NCBI GenBank assembly: GCA_964454015.1
Contig: CAYVQF010000026.1
Span: forward strand, 6,676-70,675
Reading direction: 5' to 3'
From: CAYVQF01 sp964454015
Lineage (GTDB): Bacteria; Myxococcota_A; Bradymonadia; UBA4248
DNA length: 64,000 nucleotides
Positions 24,725 through 34,736 of the stretch are shown in pieces; the stretch's first letter is position 1; every line of letters begins with the position of its first letter. A program made the translations under genes and the position numbers. The notes below the pieces were generated by a model. It worked only from the letters and a program-made list of their open reading frames with translations. It made no database searches and was not told where the DNA came from.

Positions 24725-27700
24725 TCAAGGGGTAGGGAAGAGCTTGGCCAGGAGGGCCGAGAGATCATGGACGGTGTAGGGCTTGGGCAGGACCGCGCAG
24801 AAGCCGTGGTCGCCGTACTCGGCCATGATGGGATCGTTCGAGTAACCGCTAGAGACCACCGCTCTGATGTCTGGGTCGATTTCCCTGAGACGTTGCATGG
24901 CTTGGGCGCCGCCCATGCCTCCGGGGACGGTGAGATCGAGGATGGTCAGATCGTAGGGCAGCCCGGCTTGCTGGGCGGCGCAATAGGCTTCGATGGCCTG
25001 CGCGCCATCGTGGACGCAGTCGCATTGATAGCCTAAGTGACGCAGCATGTTGCCAACCATCTGGGCGAGGGGTGCCTGGTCATCCATGACCAGGACCTTG
25101 CCGTGTCCGCGGTGTCGGCTCGGCGCGATGGGCGCGGGTTCGGCGGCGGCGACCTGGAGGGTTGCTGGGAGGAGGAGGCTGAAAGTGCAGCCGGCTCCCG
25201 GGCGTGAATGCACGGTGATGTGCCCGTGGTGGCGGTGAACGATGGAATAGGTCGTGGCCAGGCCGAGACCGCTGCCTTGGCGCTTGGTAGAGAAGAAGGG
25301 GTCGAAGACGCGAGGGAGCTGCTCCTCTGGGATGCCTGGTCCTTGATCCGTGACGTCGATCTGGACGTAGTGGCCCGCCGGTAGGCCCATGGGCGGCGGC
25401 GCTGTGTACGCTACGTTGTGGCAGTGGATGTGGATGATCCCGCCGTGGGGCACGGCCTGGATGGCGTTGATGAGGATGTTGCTGAGGGCCTGATTGATCT
25501 GGCCAGGATCGACTTCGGCTGCCCAGAGGCCTTCTTGGCAGTCGATATGGCAACGCGAGGTGGAGCCACGGGTGACGAAGCCGGCACAGTCGGTGACGAG
25601 CTGACTCAAGTCGAGCAGCTTTTTGATGGGCTCACCGCCCCGGGCGAAGGTGAGGAGTTGACCCGTCAAGGTCTGGGCTTGCTGAGCGCCTTTTTGGACG
25701 TCTTCGAGTACCTCACGGAGCTCACTGCTGGCTTCGACCTGGCACAGGGCGAAAGAGACGTTGCCCAGGATGACCCCGAGCATGTTGTTGAAATCGTGGG
25801 CGATACCACCAGCGAGCATGCCGATGGCCTCCATTTTCTGACTCTGCTGCAGCGCGGCCAGGGTCTGGATCTGAGTCGAAATGTCGCTGAACATGACGCC
25901 GATGCGGCGCGGTGCCATGCGAAAGGCCGTGACTTCGAAGATCCCCTTGATTTCGCCGGATTGATAAGGGACTTGACCGCGCCAGACCTCACCGTGGACG
26001 GCGGCGCGGCGAAAGTGGTAGGGGACCTCCGTTTCGAGCAAGGGTGGGAAGATCTCATCGAGGGTGCTACCCACGAAGTCCCCATGGTCGATGCCAATGA
26101 TGTGGTCGGCCGCTGGGTTGGCGCCTTGAAAGACCAGTTGGTCGTCCGGGCTGAGCTCGTAGAGGTAGATGCCCATGGGCGACGACTCGACGAGGCTGCG
26201 GAAAGTCTCCTCACTCTTGCGCAGCGCTTCTTGAACACGGTAGGCCTCGGTGACGTCGCGGAAGACCAAAACCACCCCCACGGTGCGACCTGTGGCGTCG
26301 AGAATGGGGGCAGCCGAGTCGGCGATCTGCACCTCATTACCCGAACGGGCGATGAGCGTGGTGTGGTTGGCCAAGCCGACCACCGTGCCGCTCGCCAATA
26401 CCAGTTGCGCCGGGTTGGGCGCGCGGACGCCGCTGAAGGCATTGACGATGTGGAAGACCTCCTCCAGAGGCCGGCCTTGGGCCTCGGGCAAAGACCATCC
26501 CGTGAGGCTCTCGGCGACGGGGTTCATCCGCACCACGCGCCCAGCGACGTCGACGGCCATCACCGCGTCGCCGATAGAGTCGAGGGTGATGCGGAGCTGC
26601 TCTTCACTCTCGCGGAGCGCGTCTTCTGCGGCGCGCCAGGCGGTGATGTTGGTGAGGGTGCCCATCATGCGCCGCGGTGTCCCCGCGTCGCTTCGGGTCA
26701 CGACCCGTCCCCGCGCGCGCAGCCAGATCCAGTGGCCCTCTTGGTGGCGGATGCGAAAGGACACGTCGAGGCCCCGACTGTCGCCTTCGATGTGCGCGGA
26801 GAAGGCGTCCTCGAAGGCGGTGCGATCCGCGGGATGGAGGTGCTCGAACCAGGCAGCGAAGGTGCTGGGGAAGGCGTCTGGGGCGTAGCCCGTCAGGCGG
26901 TAACAGCCGGCGTCGAAGAAGAGTTCTTGGGTCATCAGATCCCAGTCCCAGATCCCGTCGTTGACCGCTGCCAGGGCAAGATCGTAGCGCTCTTGGGCGG
27001 CCTGGAGGGCGTCGGCCATGCGCTGCTTTTCATCGACGTCTTTGACGATCCCAACGATCGAGAGGTGTCCGTCGGGATGCTCAATCACACGCCCGGAGAG
27101 GCTGAGATACTTGTAGATCCCATCCTGGCGTCGCGCGCGCACGACCTCACCCTTCACGGTGCGGGATTGGAGCGCCTGCTGAACGAGGTCCTGTAGCTTG
27201 CCGACGTCATCGGGGTGGACGAAGTCGTAGGCAGGGGCTTCCCAGAATGCCTCTCGCGGATAGCCGAGGATCTCCGTAAGCTGGGGGGAGCAAAAAATGA
27301 TTTTTGCGTCTAGAGTGATCTCGACGATGGCGTCAGAGAGGTTCTCCAGGAGCGTGCGATACTTGGTTTCGTTGGCTTGGAGAGCGTCGAAGAGCCGACC
27401 GATGCGCAGGGCGCTCTCGTGATAGTGGGCGAGGTTCTGCGCCTGCTCATGGAGACTCTGCTTTGCCTCGGCGCGCAGGCAGAGGTTGTCGTTGTGATGC
27501 GCGGCGACGCGTTGCAAGAGATCCAGAAAGGAGGACGCCATGGGCTGCGCGTCGTCGTACATCACCGGCGGCAGCTCGAGGTGCCACAGGGTGGGCGCCA
27601 GCTCGTGCTTCTGAAACGATGTTGCTGGCGTGAGGACGAGGCCGCAAATCCTTGGAAGGAGCGGCACGATGTGCGGCTGGATGGCCGAGAGGCTTGCCGC

Positions 27701-27802
27701 CCAGATGGCGATGGGCCCCCCTAGGAGATCGGCCTTGGTGGGAGTGCGTTCGACAAAGCCCGGCGGCGCGTCGCTGCCGATGCAAAGAAAGCGTGGCGTC
27801 AC
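24725..27802 (-). CDS. multi-PAS hybrid sensor histidine kinase with receiver domain
   Basis: 1025 residues from a GTG at 27802 that overlaps the FIST gene stop (GTGA). Order: an unassigned N-terminal region to about 140, four PAS/PAC domains (about 145-265, 270-395, 400-525, 530-645), HisKA with His669 in GGIAHDFNNMLG, HATPase with N box (SNILINAIQAVP), DQGPGIP and GSGLGLATTYSIV, then a receiver (about 902-1020) with Asp956 in TILDLTVPGG and Lys1007 in VLPKPY. No membrane segment is evident, so it is a cytosolic sensor. The adjoining FIST protein is a plausible ligand-sensing partner. No response-regulator output gene is adjacent, so phosphotransfer may go through the fused receiver to an unlinked target. 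Confidence 0.9.
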   Translation of the reverse strand: MTPRFLCIGSDAPPGFVERTPTKADLLGGPIAIWAASLSAIQPHIVPLLPRICGLVLTPATSFQKHELAPTLWHLELPPVMYDDAQPMASSFLDLLQRVAAHHNDNLCLRAEAKQSLHEQAQNLAHYHESALRIGRLFDALQANETKYRTLLENLSDAIVEITLDAKIIFCSPQLTEILGYPREAFWEAPAYDFVHPDDVGKLQDLVQQALQSRTVKGEVVRARRQDGIYKYLSLSGRVIEHPDGHLSIVGIVKDVDEKQRMADALQAAQERYDLALAAVNDGIWDWDLMTQELFFDAGCYRLTGYAPDAFPSTFAAWFEHLHPADRTAFEDAFSAHIEGDSRGLDVSFRIRHQEGHWIWLRARGRVVTRSDAGTPRRMMGTLTNITAWRAAEDALRESEEQLRITLDSIGDAVMAVDVAGRVVRMNPVAESLTGWSLPEAQGRPLEEVFHIVNAFSGVRAPNPAQLVLASGTVVGLANHTTLIARSGNEVQIADSAAPILDATGRTVGVVLVFRDVTEAYRVQEALRKSEETFRSLVESSPMGIYLYELSPDDQLVFQGANPAADHIIGIDHGDFVGSTLDEIFPPLLETEVPYHFRRAAVHGEVWRGQVPYQSGEIKGIFEVTAFRMAPRRIGVMFSDISTQIQTLAALQQSQKMEAIGMLAGGIAHDFNNMLGVILGNVSFALCQVEASSELREVLEDVQKGAQQAQTLTGQLLTFARGGEPIKKLLDLSQLVTDCAGFVTRGSTSRCHIDCQEGLWAAEVDPGQINQALSNILINAIQAVPHGGIIHIHCHNVAYTAPPPMGLPAGHYVQIDVTDQGPGIPEEQLPRVFDPFFSTKRQGSGLGLATTYSIVHRHHGHITVHSRPGAGCTFSLLLPATLQVAAAEPAPIAPSRHRGHGKVLVMDDQAPLAQMVGNMLRHLGYQCDCVHDGAQAIEAYCAAQQAGLPYDLTILDLTVPGGMGGAQAMQRLREIDPDIRAVVSSGYSNDPIMAEYGDHGFCAVLPKPYTVHDLSALLAKLFPTP

Positions 27803-28961
27803 GACGCATCCTCCTCGCCGATGGCGACGACCACCAGGGTCATGTTGTGCAAGAGCGAGGCGCTATAGCCGCTCTGTTGTCGCAAAGGCGCGATCTCGCC
27901 GAAGGAGGGAAAGCCTGCCATGGCGGCGAGGGGGGGGGCGCTCTCGAGGAAGGCTCGCGCCTCCTCCCGGAGGTCGCCGCCCAAGACGTACTTACGTCCG
28001 GCACAACTGATGATCAAGGCGGCCACGGGCTTGAAGGGGAGCTTGGTGAGGTGGTGCCCCAGGGCGCGCACATCCTGGAGGATCGCTTCAGGTGAACTGA
28101 GGCAGAGTGAACCCTGTCACCCTCTTCGATGCTGCCAAAGAGCTTGACGTCCGTGGCAGCCTCACGGCCCGTGGGGAGACGGAGCGAGCGGACGAGATGG
28201 TGGCGCAAGCCACGGCGCGTGATCTGAAAGGCCGTGATCCCTTCGTCGATGTTGACGAAGTGTTTGCCCAACTGGGCCTCGACGAAGCGCATGGCTGCCT
28301 GGTCGTCGATGCTCTGCACATGGTTGGCGGCACATCGGGTGACGACGCCCGCTTTGCCGACTCGCTCAAAGGTGTGGGCCAGATGGATGGTGTAGGCCAG
28401 CGCGCCTTGGGCGGCCAAGAGCACGACGCTGTCGGTGTAAACTTCGCGGTTGGCGAAGACGAAGGCTTCCTTGAAAGCGCGACTGTCCGCAGCCAAGCCC
28501 CCCACGATAGGGGCCGCAGCGCGCTGGCGTAGGGCGTGGATCAGGGCGGAGGAGTCGCTGCGGAAATCGGCGGCGGCGAAGAAGATGGACGCTTCGTTCC
28601 TGGCCTCTGCCGGCAAGCATTCCCAACAGCGGGCGACGGCCGCTTCCGGGTCCTGGGCCAGGCCCTCACCCACGCCGAGGCGCCAGCGCACCCGCGCATC
28701 GCTGTTCAGGGCCAGGGCCGAGACGCCGATGTTCGCCGACCCTTCTTGGGCAAAACAGCCGTCACCAGAGTTCCCAAAGAGCACCATGTCGGGCCGCCCC
28801 ACGGCGTCATAAAGGCCTTCGGCCAGCTCCGGCGAGCCACCGTAGTGAATGGTCGGGAAGAGAAAGACCACCTCCGGTGCCATGGGCGCGAAGGCCTGGC
28901 CCAACTCAAAGCCCGCCTTATACGGATCGAGCTGACGGGAATACACCGACTTGGCTTGCAT
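27799..28961 (-). pseudogene. FIST-domain sensory protein, interrupted by a frameshift
   Basis: The ATG at 28961 has AGGAG four bases upstream. The N-terminal FIST region reads cleanly (YKAGFELGQAFAPMAPEVVF, GNSGDGCFAQ, AAPIVGGLAADS) until GDRVHSASV near 28093. There the frame turns to shadow sequence, while the -1 frame picks up SPEAILQDVRALGHHLT and the typical FIST_C ending AALIISCAGRKYVLGG, closing at 27799. One base missing near 28093 restores a protein of about 386 residues. It is either a sequencing/assembly slip or a real inactivation. FIST domains bind small ligands, probably amino acids, and usually feed a kinase; here the kinase follows directly. Confidence 0.75.
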
Positions 28962-29186
28962 GCGGCTCCTTGAGCACAGCCTATGGGCAGCGTGTCCACT
29001 GGTGCAGGATAGCATAGACCTGGCTTGGCAGGAAACGAAGGATGTAGGGCATGTGTCTCGACATCTGGTCAGTGTTCGTCCTTTTGTGACCACGTGCGTC
29101 TAGATCGTCGCCGTCCAATGACTTTCTTCGGGGCAAGTGCCCGTGCGCGTGACGCCGCGCCCGGGGGCCGGAGGGGAGCCTGCGCG

Positions 29187-32100
29187 CTAGGGCAACGCAT
29201 CGGGGACTGGGAGCTCCTCTTCGACGAAGGATGCGAGCCAGGCCGGACGCGGCGGCACTTCACCCGATTCGAGGCGTTGGGCCCAGGCGTCGTCGGTCAT
29301 GCGCTCTGACATGGGGTGTTCGAAGGCATAGAAAGAGAAGATCGCGCCCTGGGTCATGCTCTGGTAGGGACCGTCGGGCACGGCGACGTAGAAATCGAGG
29401 AGCCGGCCCACGCCGAGTTGGAGAACTCTGGCCTGCTGGAGGTTGGTGTGCACATCGGTCACCAAGGCCACGCCGCGTTCGGCCCGGGCGTTACCCCCCA
29501 TTTGAAAGCCCATTTGGGCGTGATCCAACGTGAGCTTCTCCATCAGCGCGCCCGCCCATTCGATCCAGCGATGGTCTGCGTCGCTCAGGGGTTGGGCGTC
29601 GCGGATCCCTTGCGCGAGTTGGGCGAGCCTGTCGATGAAGGCGACGACACTCTCATCCTGCGCGGCTTCGTCGTCATTCTCCGGTGTCAGGCGCTGTGCC
29701 GTGACGCGGGCGAGCTTCGCTAGGGCCGTGAAGAACTCGGGCATGGGATCGACAAAGCCCCGGGGACGCGGGAGATAGGGTTGCTCGACCATGGCCAAGT
29801 AGCTCTCGTCGGGTCCACACTCCACGCTCATGTCCTGCATGTTGTAAAGCACGGCGCTGTGCTTGAGCTGGGTGTAGCTGGCGAGGGCCGTGGAGAGCAG
29901 GCGGTCTTGCCAGGCCGTGGTCGCGGCGAATGCCAGCACGGCGTCAGCGCTGAGGCCGGCTTCGGTGACCAGGACGGCGAGCACGGCGAGCCAACTGTGG
30001 TAGAGGTCGGTGCTCCAATAGGCGCTCTCTCGCCCGGGGAGCTCAGCCACCACCTTGCGCAGCGCCTGGTCATAGGCTTCACGCTGCTTCTCGGGCGCCG
30101 CGGCGATGGCGTGTTCCAGGGCGCGGTCGCTGCCGAGCACTGCCATGACGTCGAGCGGGTTGGGCATGCCGCGCAAGGGGACGTCGGGGTGGGTCAGGCC
30201 GCGAAAGAAGGTGGTGTCCAGACCCTGACGCTTGGGAAAGAGGGTGATCTTCAGGGCCATAGCCGCGGCACCGCTCTCGGCGGCCTCGGCGTCGCGCAGG
30301 CGAATGGGACCCCGCAGGGTCTCGAGCTGCTCGCGCAGCTCGGCCGCAGCAAAGGGCGCAAAGAGCGTGGCCTGCGCGGTGTGGACTTGGACTAGGTGGG
30401 CTGGGGTGGCGTCGACGGGGCGACCCATGAACGCGCCGATGATGTCATCGACGTAGCGCCAATGGGCCAAAGGCGTGCTGCCCTCTGCATCGGGTTGCTG
30501 GAGGGCCTCGATGAGGGTGTGCAGCGAGGCGTCAAAGGGCAACGGGGCTTGGGCATACCAGCTCAAAGCGAGGAAGTAGCCTGCCAGGGCGTTTTCGGCG
30601 TAGGGACCGCGCACCTGGAACTGACTCCAATCGATGCGTGCCGGCCGCTCCCGGCCTGGCACGGCGAGGTCGCCAACCCCTTGATGGGCGAAAATGTCGT
30701 CCAGGTGCGCCCGGGTCGCTTGGCGGATGGGCGCCGGAAAAGCCTCGGGCAAGTCGTCCAGAGCGGCGCGGGTCAGCGCCGGCAGGCGCTCCATGATGGG
30801 GCGTTGTAGCTCGGCTAGGCGTTGGGCCTCTTCGGTGTCGATTTCATCGGGGAAGTAGGCGAGGTGGTTGAGGGTCATGGCGTCATCGAAGGTGAGACGC
30901 TCCATGTTGGCCGCAGCGTGGAGGGGAGCCCAGGCGACGGCGAAGAGGGTCGCGTAATAGAGGTCGTGCGGGTTCGGCGCGACGCGATAGCGGGCAGTGA
31001 AGTGGTGCAAGAGCTGCTCCGTGAAGGCTAGCAGGTGTTCACTTGCGCGCACCTCGGCGTGCTGAATACGGCGTTGAAAGTCGTCGCGAAACAACTGCAG
31101 GGCCGCGTCGGCCGTGATGAACTGTGGGCGGCGCTGGTAGCGGAGGCGCTCATGGACGGCGTAAAACTCTCGACCTTGGCCAGGGCGCGCGACGAAGCGG
31201 TTGGCCTGCAAGCGCTCCGAGGTGCCTTTGACGTAGAGTTCTGGAAAATCGATGAGGTTGCGCACCTCTTGCAAATAATGGTCGCTCTCGGCCCAGGCGA
31301 TGCGCCGGCCCTCTGCTTCTGGCATGTCGTAGGCGATGCGTTTGCCGTCGGGAGACCAGATGAGGTTGGCCAGCCCTTCACCTTGAATGGGCAGAGCTTG
31401 CCACGCTGAGTGGGTCTGCCAGCGCTCGCGCCAGACGCCATGTCCATCGCGGGTGGCGATGAGAAAGATCTGGTTGTTGGAGATCGACGGTGTGCTGAGT
31501 CGATCCCTGGGGTCGGATTTGCTGACGCCATGAAAGCTGGCGTAGGAGCGAGGTAGGGTGGCCAAGCACGCCGCGTCGCCATGATCACAACCCGGGCGCG
31601 TGTCATCCAGCGCGAGGTTGGCCACAGCCTGGGTGAAGCTCTGGGTCCACTCGGCCGTGGCATCATAGACCACGCCCTCGGGGTCGCTGCACACCCACAC
31701 CAGGCTGGTACCGTCGGGGGCGCTACTGGGGGCGTGGCAGCGATGGCCCAGCGGTGATATGCGGCCGTGGTGGGTGTTGTGGGGTGATGGCGGGAAATCG
31801 GGGTCCGCGTGGGAAGAGGGAGGCGGAACATCGGGCTTCAAGGAGGCGAACCAGATCTCCTGACGCTCTTGGTCGTGGTAAGTGAAGAAGACCTTCTCGT
31901 AGAAATCGGTCTGCCATTTGAGGTCACCAGGACCGCACGCATCGGCGCCGATGGCGTAGAATCCGTAGAGGAGCGGACTGAGAGAGGGTTCGCGTGCGTC
32001 GCCGGGAAATTGGGTGACTTGCTCGGGTGCGCCGCCGCTGGCGGCGACCACCCAGAGATCATAGGTGCCAGCCCGGCGCGAGGCGTAGACCACTCGGCTG

Positions 32101-32387
32101 CCGTCGTGGTTCCAGGTGGGTTCACAGTGGTCGCCCGGTCCCTCGGTGAGGGCGCGAACATCCGTGCCATCGGCGTTCATGACGTAGACTTGGCGTTCGC
32201 CCTCGGGACCAGCGTGAAAGGCGATGTGCCGTCCGTCAGGGCTGAAACGGGGTCGCTCCTGGTGCGTTGGTGCCAGTGGCAGAGGTGAGGGGGGGGCGGT
32301 GGGCGCCTTGGGGTGGTCGTTGGTCGTTGGTTGGCAACCCGCGGCCATCAGGAGCAACCACAGGAGGACGAAAGCGGCGCGTTTCAT
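29187..32387 (-). CDS. lipoprotein with TolB-like propeller and DUF3160-type region
   Basis: 1066 residues from the ATG at 32387 (the signal peptide MKRAAFVLLWLLLMAAGC carries the lipobox). Residues about 50-350 are TolB/WD40-like (RFSPDGRHIAFHAG, WNHDGSRVVYASRR, WSPDGKRIAYDMPE). From about 420 to the end it follows the DUF3160 pattern, with long helical segments and FITADAALQLFRDDFQRRIQ. The propeller-plus-DUF3160 layout is known from bacterial surface proteins of unknown function. Probably periplasmic or on the outer membrane. It is monocistronic. The ribosome-binding site is poor, so the start rests on the signal peptide. Confidence 0.75.
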   Translation of the reverse strand: MKRAAFVLLWLLLMAAGCQPTTNDHPKAPTAPPSPLPLAPTHQERPRFSPDGRHIAFHAGPEGERQVYVMNADGTDVRALTEGPGDHCEPTWNHDGSRVVYASRRAGTYDLWVVAASGGAPEQVTQFPGDAREPSLSPLLYGFYAIGADACGPGDLKWQTDFYEKVFFTYHDQERQEIWFASLKPDVPPPSSHADPDFPPSPHNTHHGRISPLGHRCHAPSSAPDGTSLVWVCSDPEGVVYDATAEWTQSFTQAVANLALDDTRPGCDHGDAACLATLPRSYASFHGVSKSDPRDRLSTPSISNNQIFLIATRDGHGVWRERWQTHSAWQALPIQGEGLANLIWSPDGKRIAYDMPEAEGRRIAWAESDHYLQEVRNLIDFPELYVKGTSERLQANRFVARPGQGREFYAVHERLRYQRRPQFITADAALQLFRDDFQRRIQHAEVRASEHLLAFTEQLLHHFTARYRVAPNPHDLYYATLFAVAWAPLHAAANMERLTFDDAMTLNHLAYFPDEIDTEEAQRLAELQRPIMERLPALTRAALDDLPEAFPAPIRQATRAHLDDIFAHQGVGDLAVPGRERPARIDWSQFQVRGPYAENALAGYFLALSWYAQAPLPFDASLHTLIEALQQPDAEGSTPLAHWRYVDDIIGAFMGRPVDATPAHLVQVHTAQATLFAPFAAAELREQLETLRGPIRLRDAEAAESGAAAMALKITLFPKRQGLDTTFFRGLTHPDVPLRGMPNPLDVMAVLGSDRALEHAIAAAPEKQREAYDQALRKVVAELPGRESAYWSTDLYHSWLAVLAVLVTEAGLSADAVLAFAATTAWQDRLLSTALASYTQLKHSAVLYNMQDMSVECGPDESYLAMVEQPYLPRPRGFVDPMPEFFTALAKLARVTAQRLTPENDDEAAQDESVVAFIDRLAQLAQGIRDAQPLSDADHRWIEWAGALMEKLTLDHAQMGFQMGGNARAERGVALVTDVHTNLQQARVLQLGVGRLLDFYVAVPDGPYQSMTQGAIFSFYAFEHPMSERMTDDAWAQRLESGEVPPRPAWLASFVEEELPVPDALP

Positions 32388-32649
32388 ATGAGCACCATGG
32401 GCGTTGCGGTCGCGTTGAAGCGATGCCTGGGGAAGCCTGGCATGATGCCAGCGAGCTTGCGTACGTTGGAAAGTGTGCGTGAGGCGGTGCGTGTGGTCAA
32501 GACGCAAAAATGGGGGGCGAGCCGGGAGGAAAACGGATCAAGGGGCAGACAACGATTGCGGGCGCAGCGGGACTTGTGTAGATCGGCGCCGCTTTCATGC
32601 CGGTGACCGAGGTCGCCGCGGGCACGAGGGGGCCGTTGGCAGTTGCGAG

Positions 32650-33717
32650 ATGATGGGGACTTCGATGAGTGCGACGAAAACGCGTGTGTTGTTCGACTAT
32701 TTTTTCATCACCGTCGGGGCCTTTCTCATGGCGTTGGGCATCGGCGTCTTTCTCGTCGATGCCCAGGTGGTGCCTGGCGGTGTCTCGGGTCTGAGCATGG
32801 CGCTGCACTACCTCTCGGGCTACACCCTCCCCGTGGGGTTGATGATGTGGGCCCTCAACGTGCCGCTCTATATCTGGGGTGTGCGTGAGCTGGGGCGAAG
32901 CTTTGGCTTTAGAACCTTTTATGGCTTCACGGCGAACTCCCTCTTCATCGATCTCCTGCGCGGTGATTTTCCGGGCCTGGGCTTTATCCGGGCGCAGGAC
33001 AGCGCGGCAGTTCAGTACCTGCTGGGCCACGATTTCTTCTTCCTCATTCTCTTGGGGGCGATGCTCTTGGGGCTGGGCTTGGGCATCATCTTTCGCTTCA
33101 AAGGGACCACCGCCGGCAGCGATATCATCGCGGCGATCGCCCAGAAACGCTGGGGCGCACGTCCGGGCCAGACCATCATGTTCGTGGACTTCTTCGTCAT
33201 CTCCTTCGCCGGGTTCATCATCCACTACAAGGATCTCTCTGCTGAGAAACCCGCCCTGGCCTTGACCCTCTACGCCTTCATGCTCCTCTTCGTTTCGTCG
33301 AAGCTCATCGACATGGTGATCGACGGTTTCGATTACGCGCGCAGCGCCTTCATCATCTCCGACCGCAATCAAGAGATCGGAGCCTGCATCATGCATCAAT
33401 TGAACCGTGGCGCGACGGCTCTGCACGGGCGCGGGCTCTATCGTGGCCTCGAGCGTGATGTCCTCTTTACGGTGGTCAATCGCAAGGAGGTTCAGATCTT
33501 GACGGAGCTGGTGCGCGCTATCGATCCGAAGGCCTTCATCATCGTGTCCAATGTTTATGAGGTACAAGGCGAGGGCTTTAGGCCCCGAGGCTATCTGGAC
33601 CTGCAGACTTTCCGCAAGAAAAGCAATGGCAATGGCCATGGCCATGGCCATGATGGAGAGGAGGCCAAGGCCACGGCGACGGGGGCTGGGCCGGGAGAGG
33701 CGGCGCCCGATCAGTAG
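32650..33717 (+). CDS. YitT-family membrane protein (DUF161/DUF2179)
   Basis: 355 residues; ATGs at 32650, 32653 and 32665 are all possible starts. About five to six membrane segments (FITVGAFLMALGIGVFLVDA, PGGVSGLSMALHYLSG, GTTAGSDIIAAI) match the YitT/DUF161 pattern, then a soluble DUF2179 domain (SAFIISDRNQEIGACIMHQL, GRGLYRGLERDVLFTVVNRK). The C-terminus is a Lys/Gly/His tail with NGNGHGHGHD, which could bind metal. Family role is unknown, perhaps transport. Its stop overlaps the convergent cydB end by seven bases. Confidence 0.85.
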   Translation: MMGTSMSATKTRVLFDYFFITVGAFLMALGIGVFLVDAQVVPGGVSGLSMALHYLSGYTLPVGLMMWALNVPLYIWGVRELGRSFGFRTFYGFTANSLFIDLLRGDFPGLGFIRAQDSAAVQYLLGHDFFFLILLGAMLLGLGLGIIFRFKGTTAGSDIIAAIAQKRWGARPGQTIMFVDFFVISFAGFIIHYKDLSAEKPALALTLYAFMLLFVSSKLIDMVIDGFDYARSAFIISDRNQEIGACIMHQLNRGATALHGRGLYRGLERDVLFTVVNRKEVQILTELVRAIDPKAFIIVSNVYEVQGEGFRPRGYLDLQTFRKKSNGNGHGHGHDGEEAKATATGAGPGEAAPDQ

Positions 33718-34724
33718 ACCAAGGGGGTGTTCTTGGTGATGCGTTTGCGGAAGACCCAGTAGGTCCAGCCTTGGTAGAGCAAGACCAGAGGCAGCAGGCA
33801 GAGGGCGACCAGGGTCATCAGGGAGAGGGTGTAGGTGCTGGCCGAGGCGCTGTAGATGGTCATGTTGAAGTCGCTGCCCAGGCTGGAAATCATGACGTTG
33901 GGGAAGATGGCGATGAAGACCGTCATGGTGATGAAGGCGATGGTCAGCCCGGTCATGACGAAGGCCCAGCCAGGGCGCTGCTGGTGAAGGAACCAGCGCA
34001 CCGAGGCGATGGTGGCCAGCGAGGCGATGGGGATGACGCCGGGGTTCACCCCGAGGGCGGGGAGGGTGTCCGTCTCGATGTAAGACCAGACGATGAGCAG
34101 CCCCAGGGCGATGACCAAGGGCAACCACAGGCGTTCAGCCAAGCGGGCGGCGCGCACCTCGATGCCGCTCCCCACTTTGAGGGTGAGAAAGAGCGCGCCG
34201 TGCAGGGTGAAGAGACCGAGGGTGACGACGCCGCCCAACAAGGCGTGTGGTTGCAAGAGATCGAAGAAGGTGCCGACATAGTGCATGTCGCCGTCGATAG
34301 GGACGCCGCGTAGGATATTGGTCATGGCGACGCCCCAGAGGAGCGCCGCGGTGGCGCTGCTGCCGAAAATGGCCCAATCCCAGAGCTTGTGCCAGCCCGG
34401 GGCGTCGACTTTGGAGCGAAACTCGAGGCCGACCCCACGGATGATCAGCGCCAAGAGGAGCAGGACCAAGGCCAGATAGAAGCCGCTGAAGAGGGTGGCA
34501 TACCAGTGAGGGAAGGCCGCAAAGAGCGCCCCCCCGGCGGTGATCATCCACACCTCGTTGCCGTCCCAGACGGGGCCGATGCTGTTGAGCACCATGCGCC
34601 GCTCGTGGTTGTCGCGGCCGAGCCACGGCAGGAGGATGCCGACGCCGTAGTCGAAGCCTTCGAGGAAGAAGAAGCCGATGAAGAGCACGCAAATCAAGAC
34701 GAACCACAAAATGTTCAGATCCAT
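33711..34724 (-). CDS. cydB: cytochrome bd-type quinol oxidase subunit II
   Basis: 337 residues with about nine membrane segments and the family signatures EGFDYGVGILLPWLGR and GPVWDGNEVWMITAGGALF near the N-terminus. It forms the heterodimer with CydA, oxidising quinol and reducing oxygen to water at the inner membrane with high affinity, which fits a micro-aerobic or facultative life. It lies 12 bases downstream of cydA on the same strand. No CydX-like small ORF or cydCD is seen nearby. Confidence 0.92.
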   Translation of the reverse strand: MDLNILWFVLICVLFIGFFFLEGFDYGVGILLPWLGRDNHERRMVLNSIGPVWDGNEVWMITAGGALFAAFPHWYATLFSGFYLALVLLLLALIIRGVGLEFRSKVDAPGWHKLWDWAIFGSSATAALLWGVAMTNILRGVPIDGDMHYVGTFFDLLQPHALLGGVVTLGLFTLHGALFLTLKVGSGIEVRAARLAERLWLPLVIALGLLIVWSYIETDTLPALGVNPGVIPIASLATIASVRWFLHQQRPGWAFVMTGLTIAFITMTVFIAIFPNVMISSLGSDFNMTIYSASASTYTLSLMTLVALCLLPLVLLYQGWTYWVFRKRITKNTPLVY

Positions 34725-34736
34725 GGTGTCTCCTCC

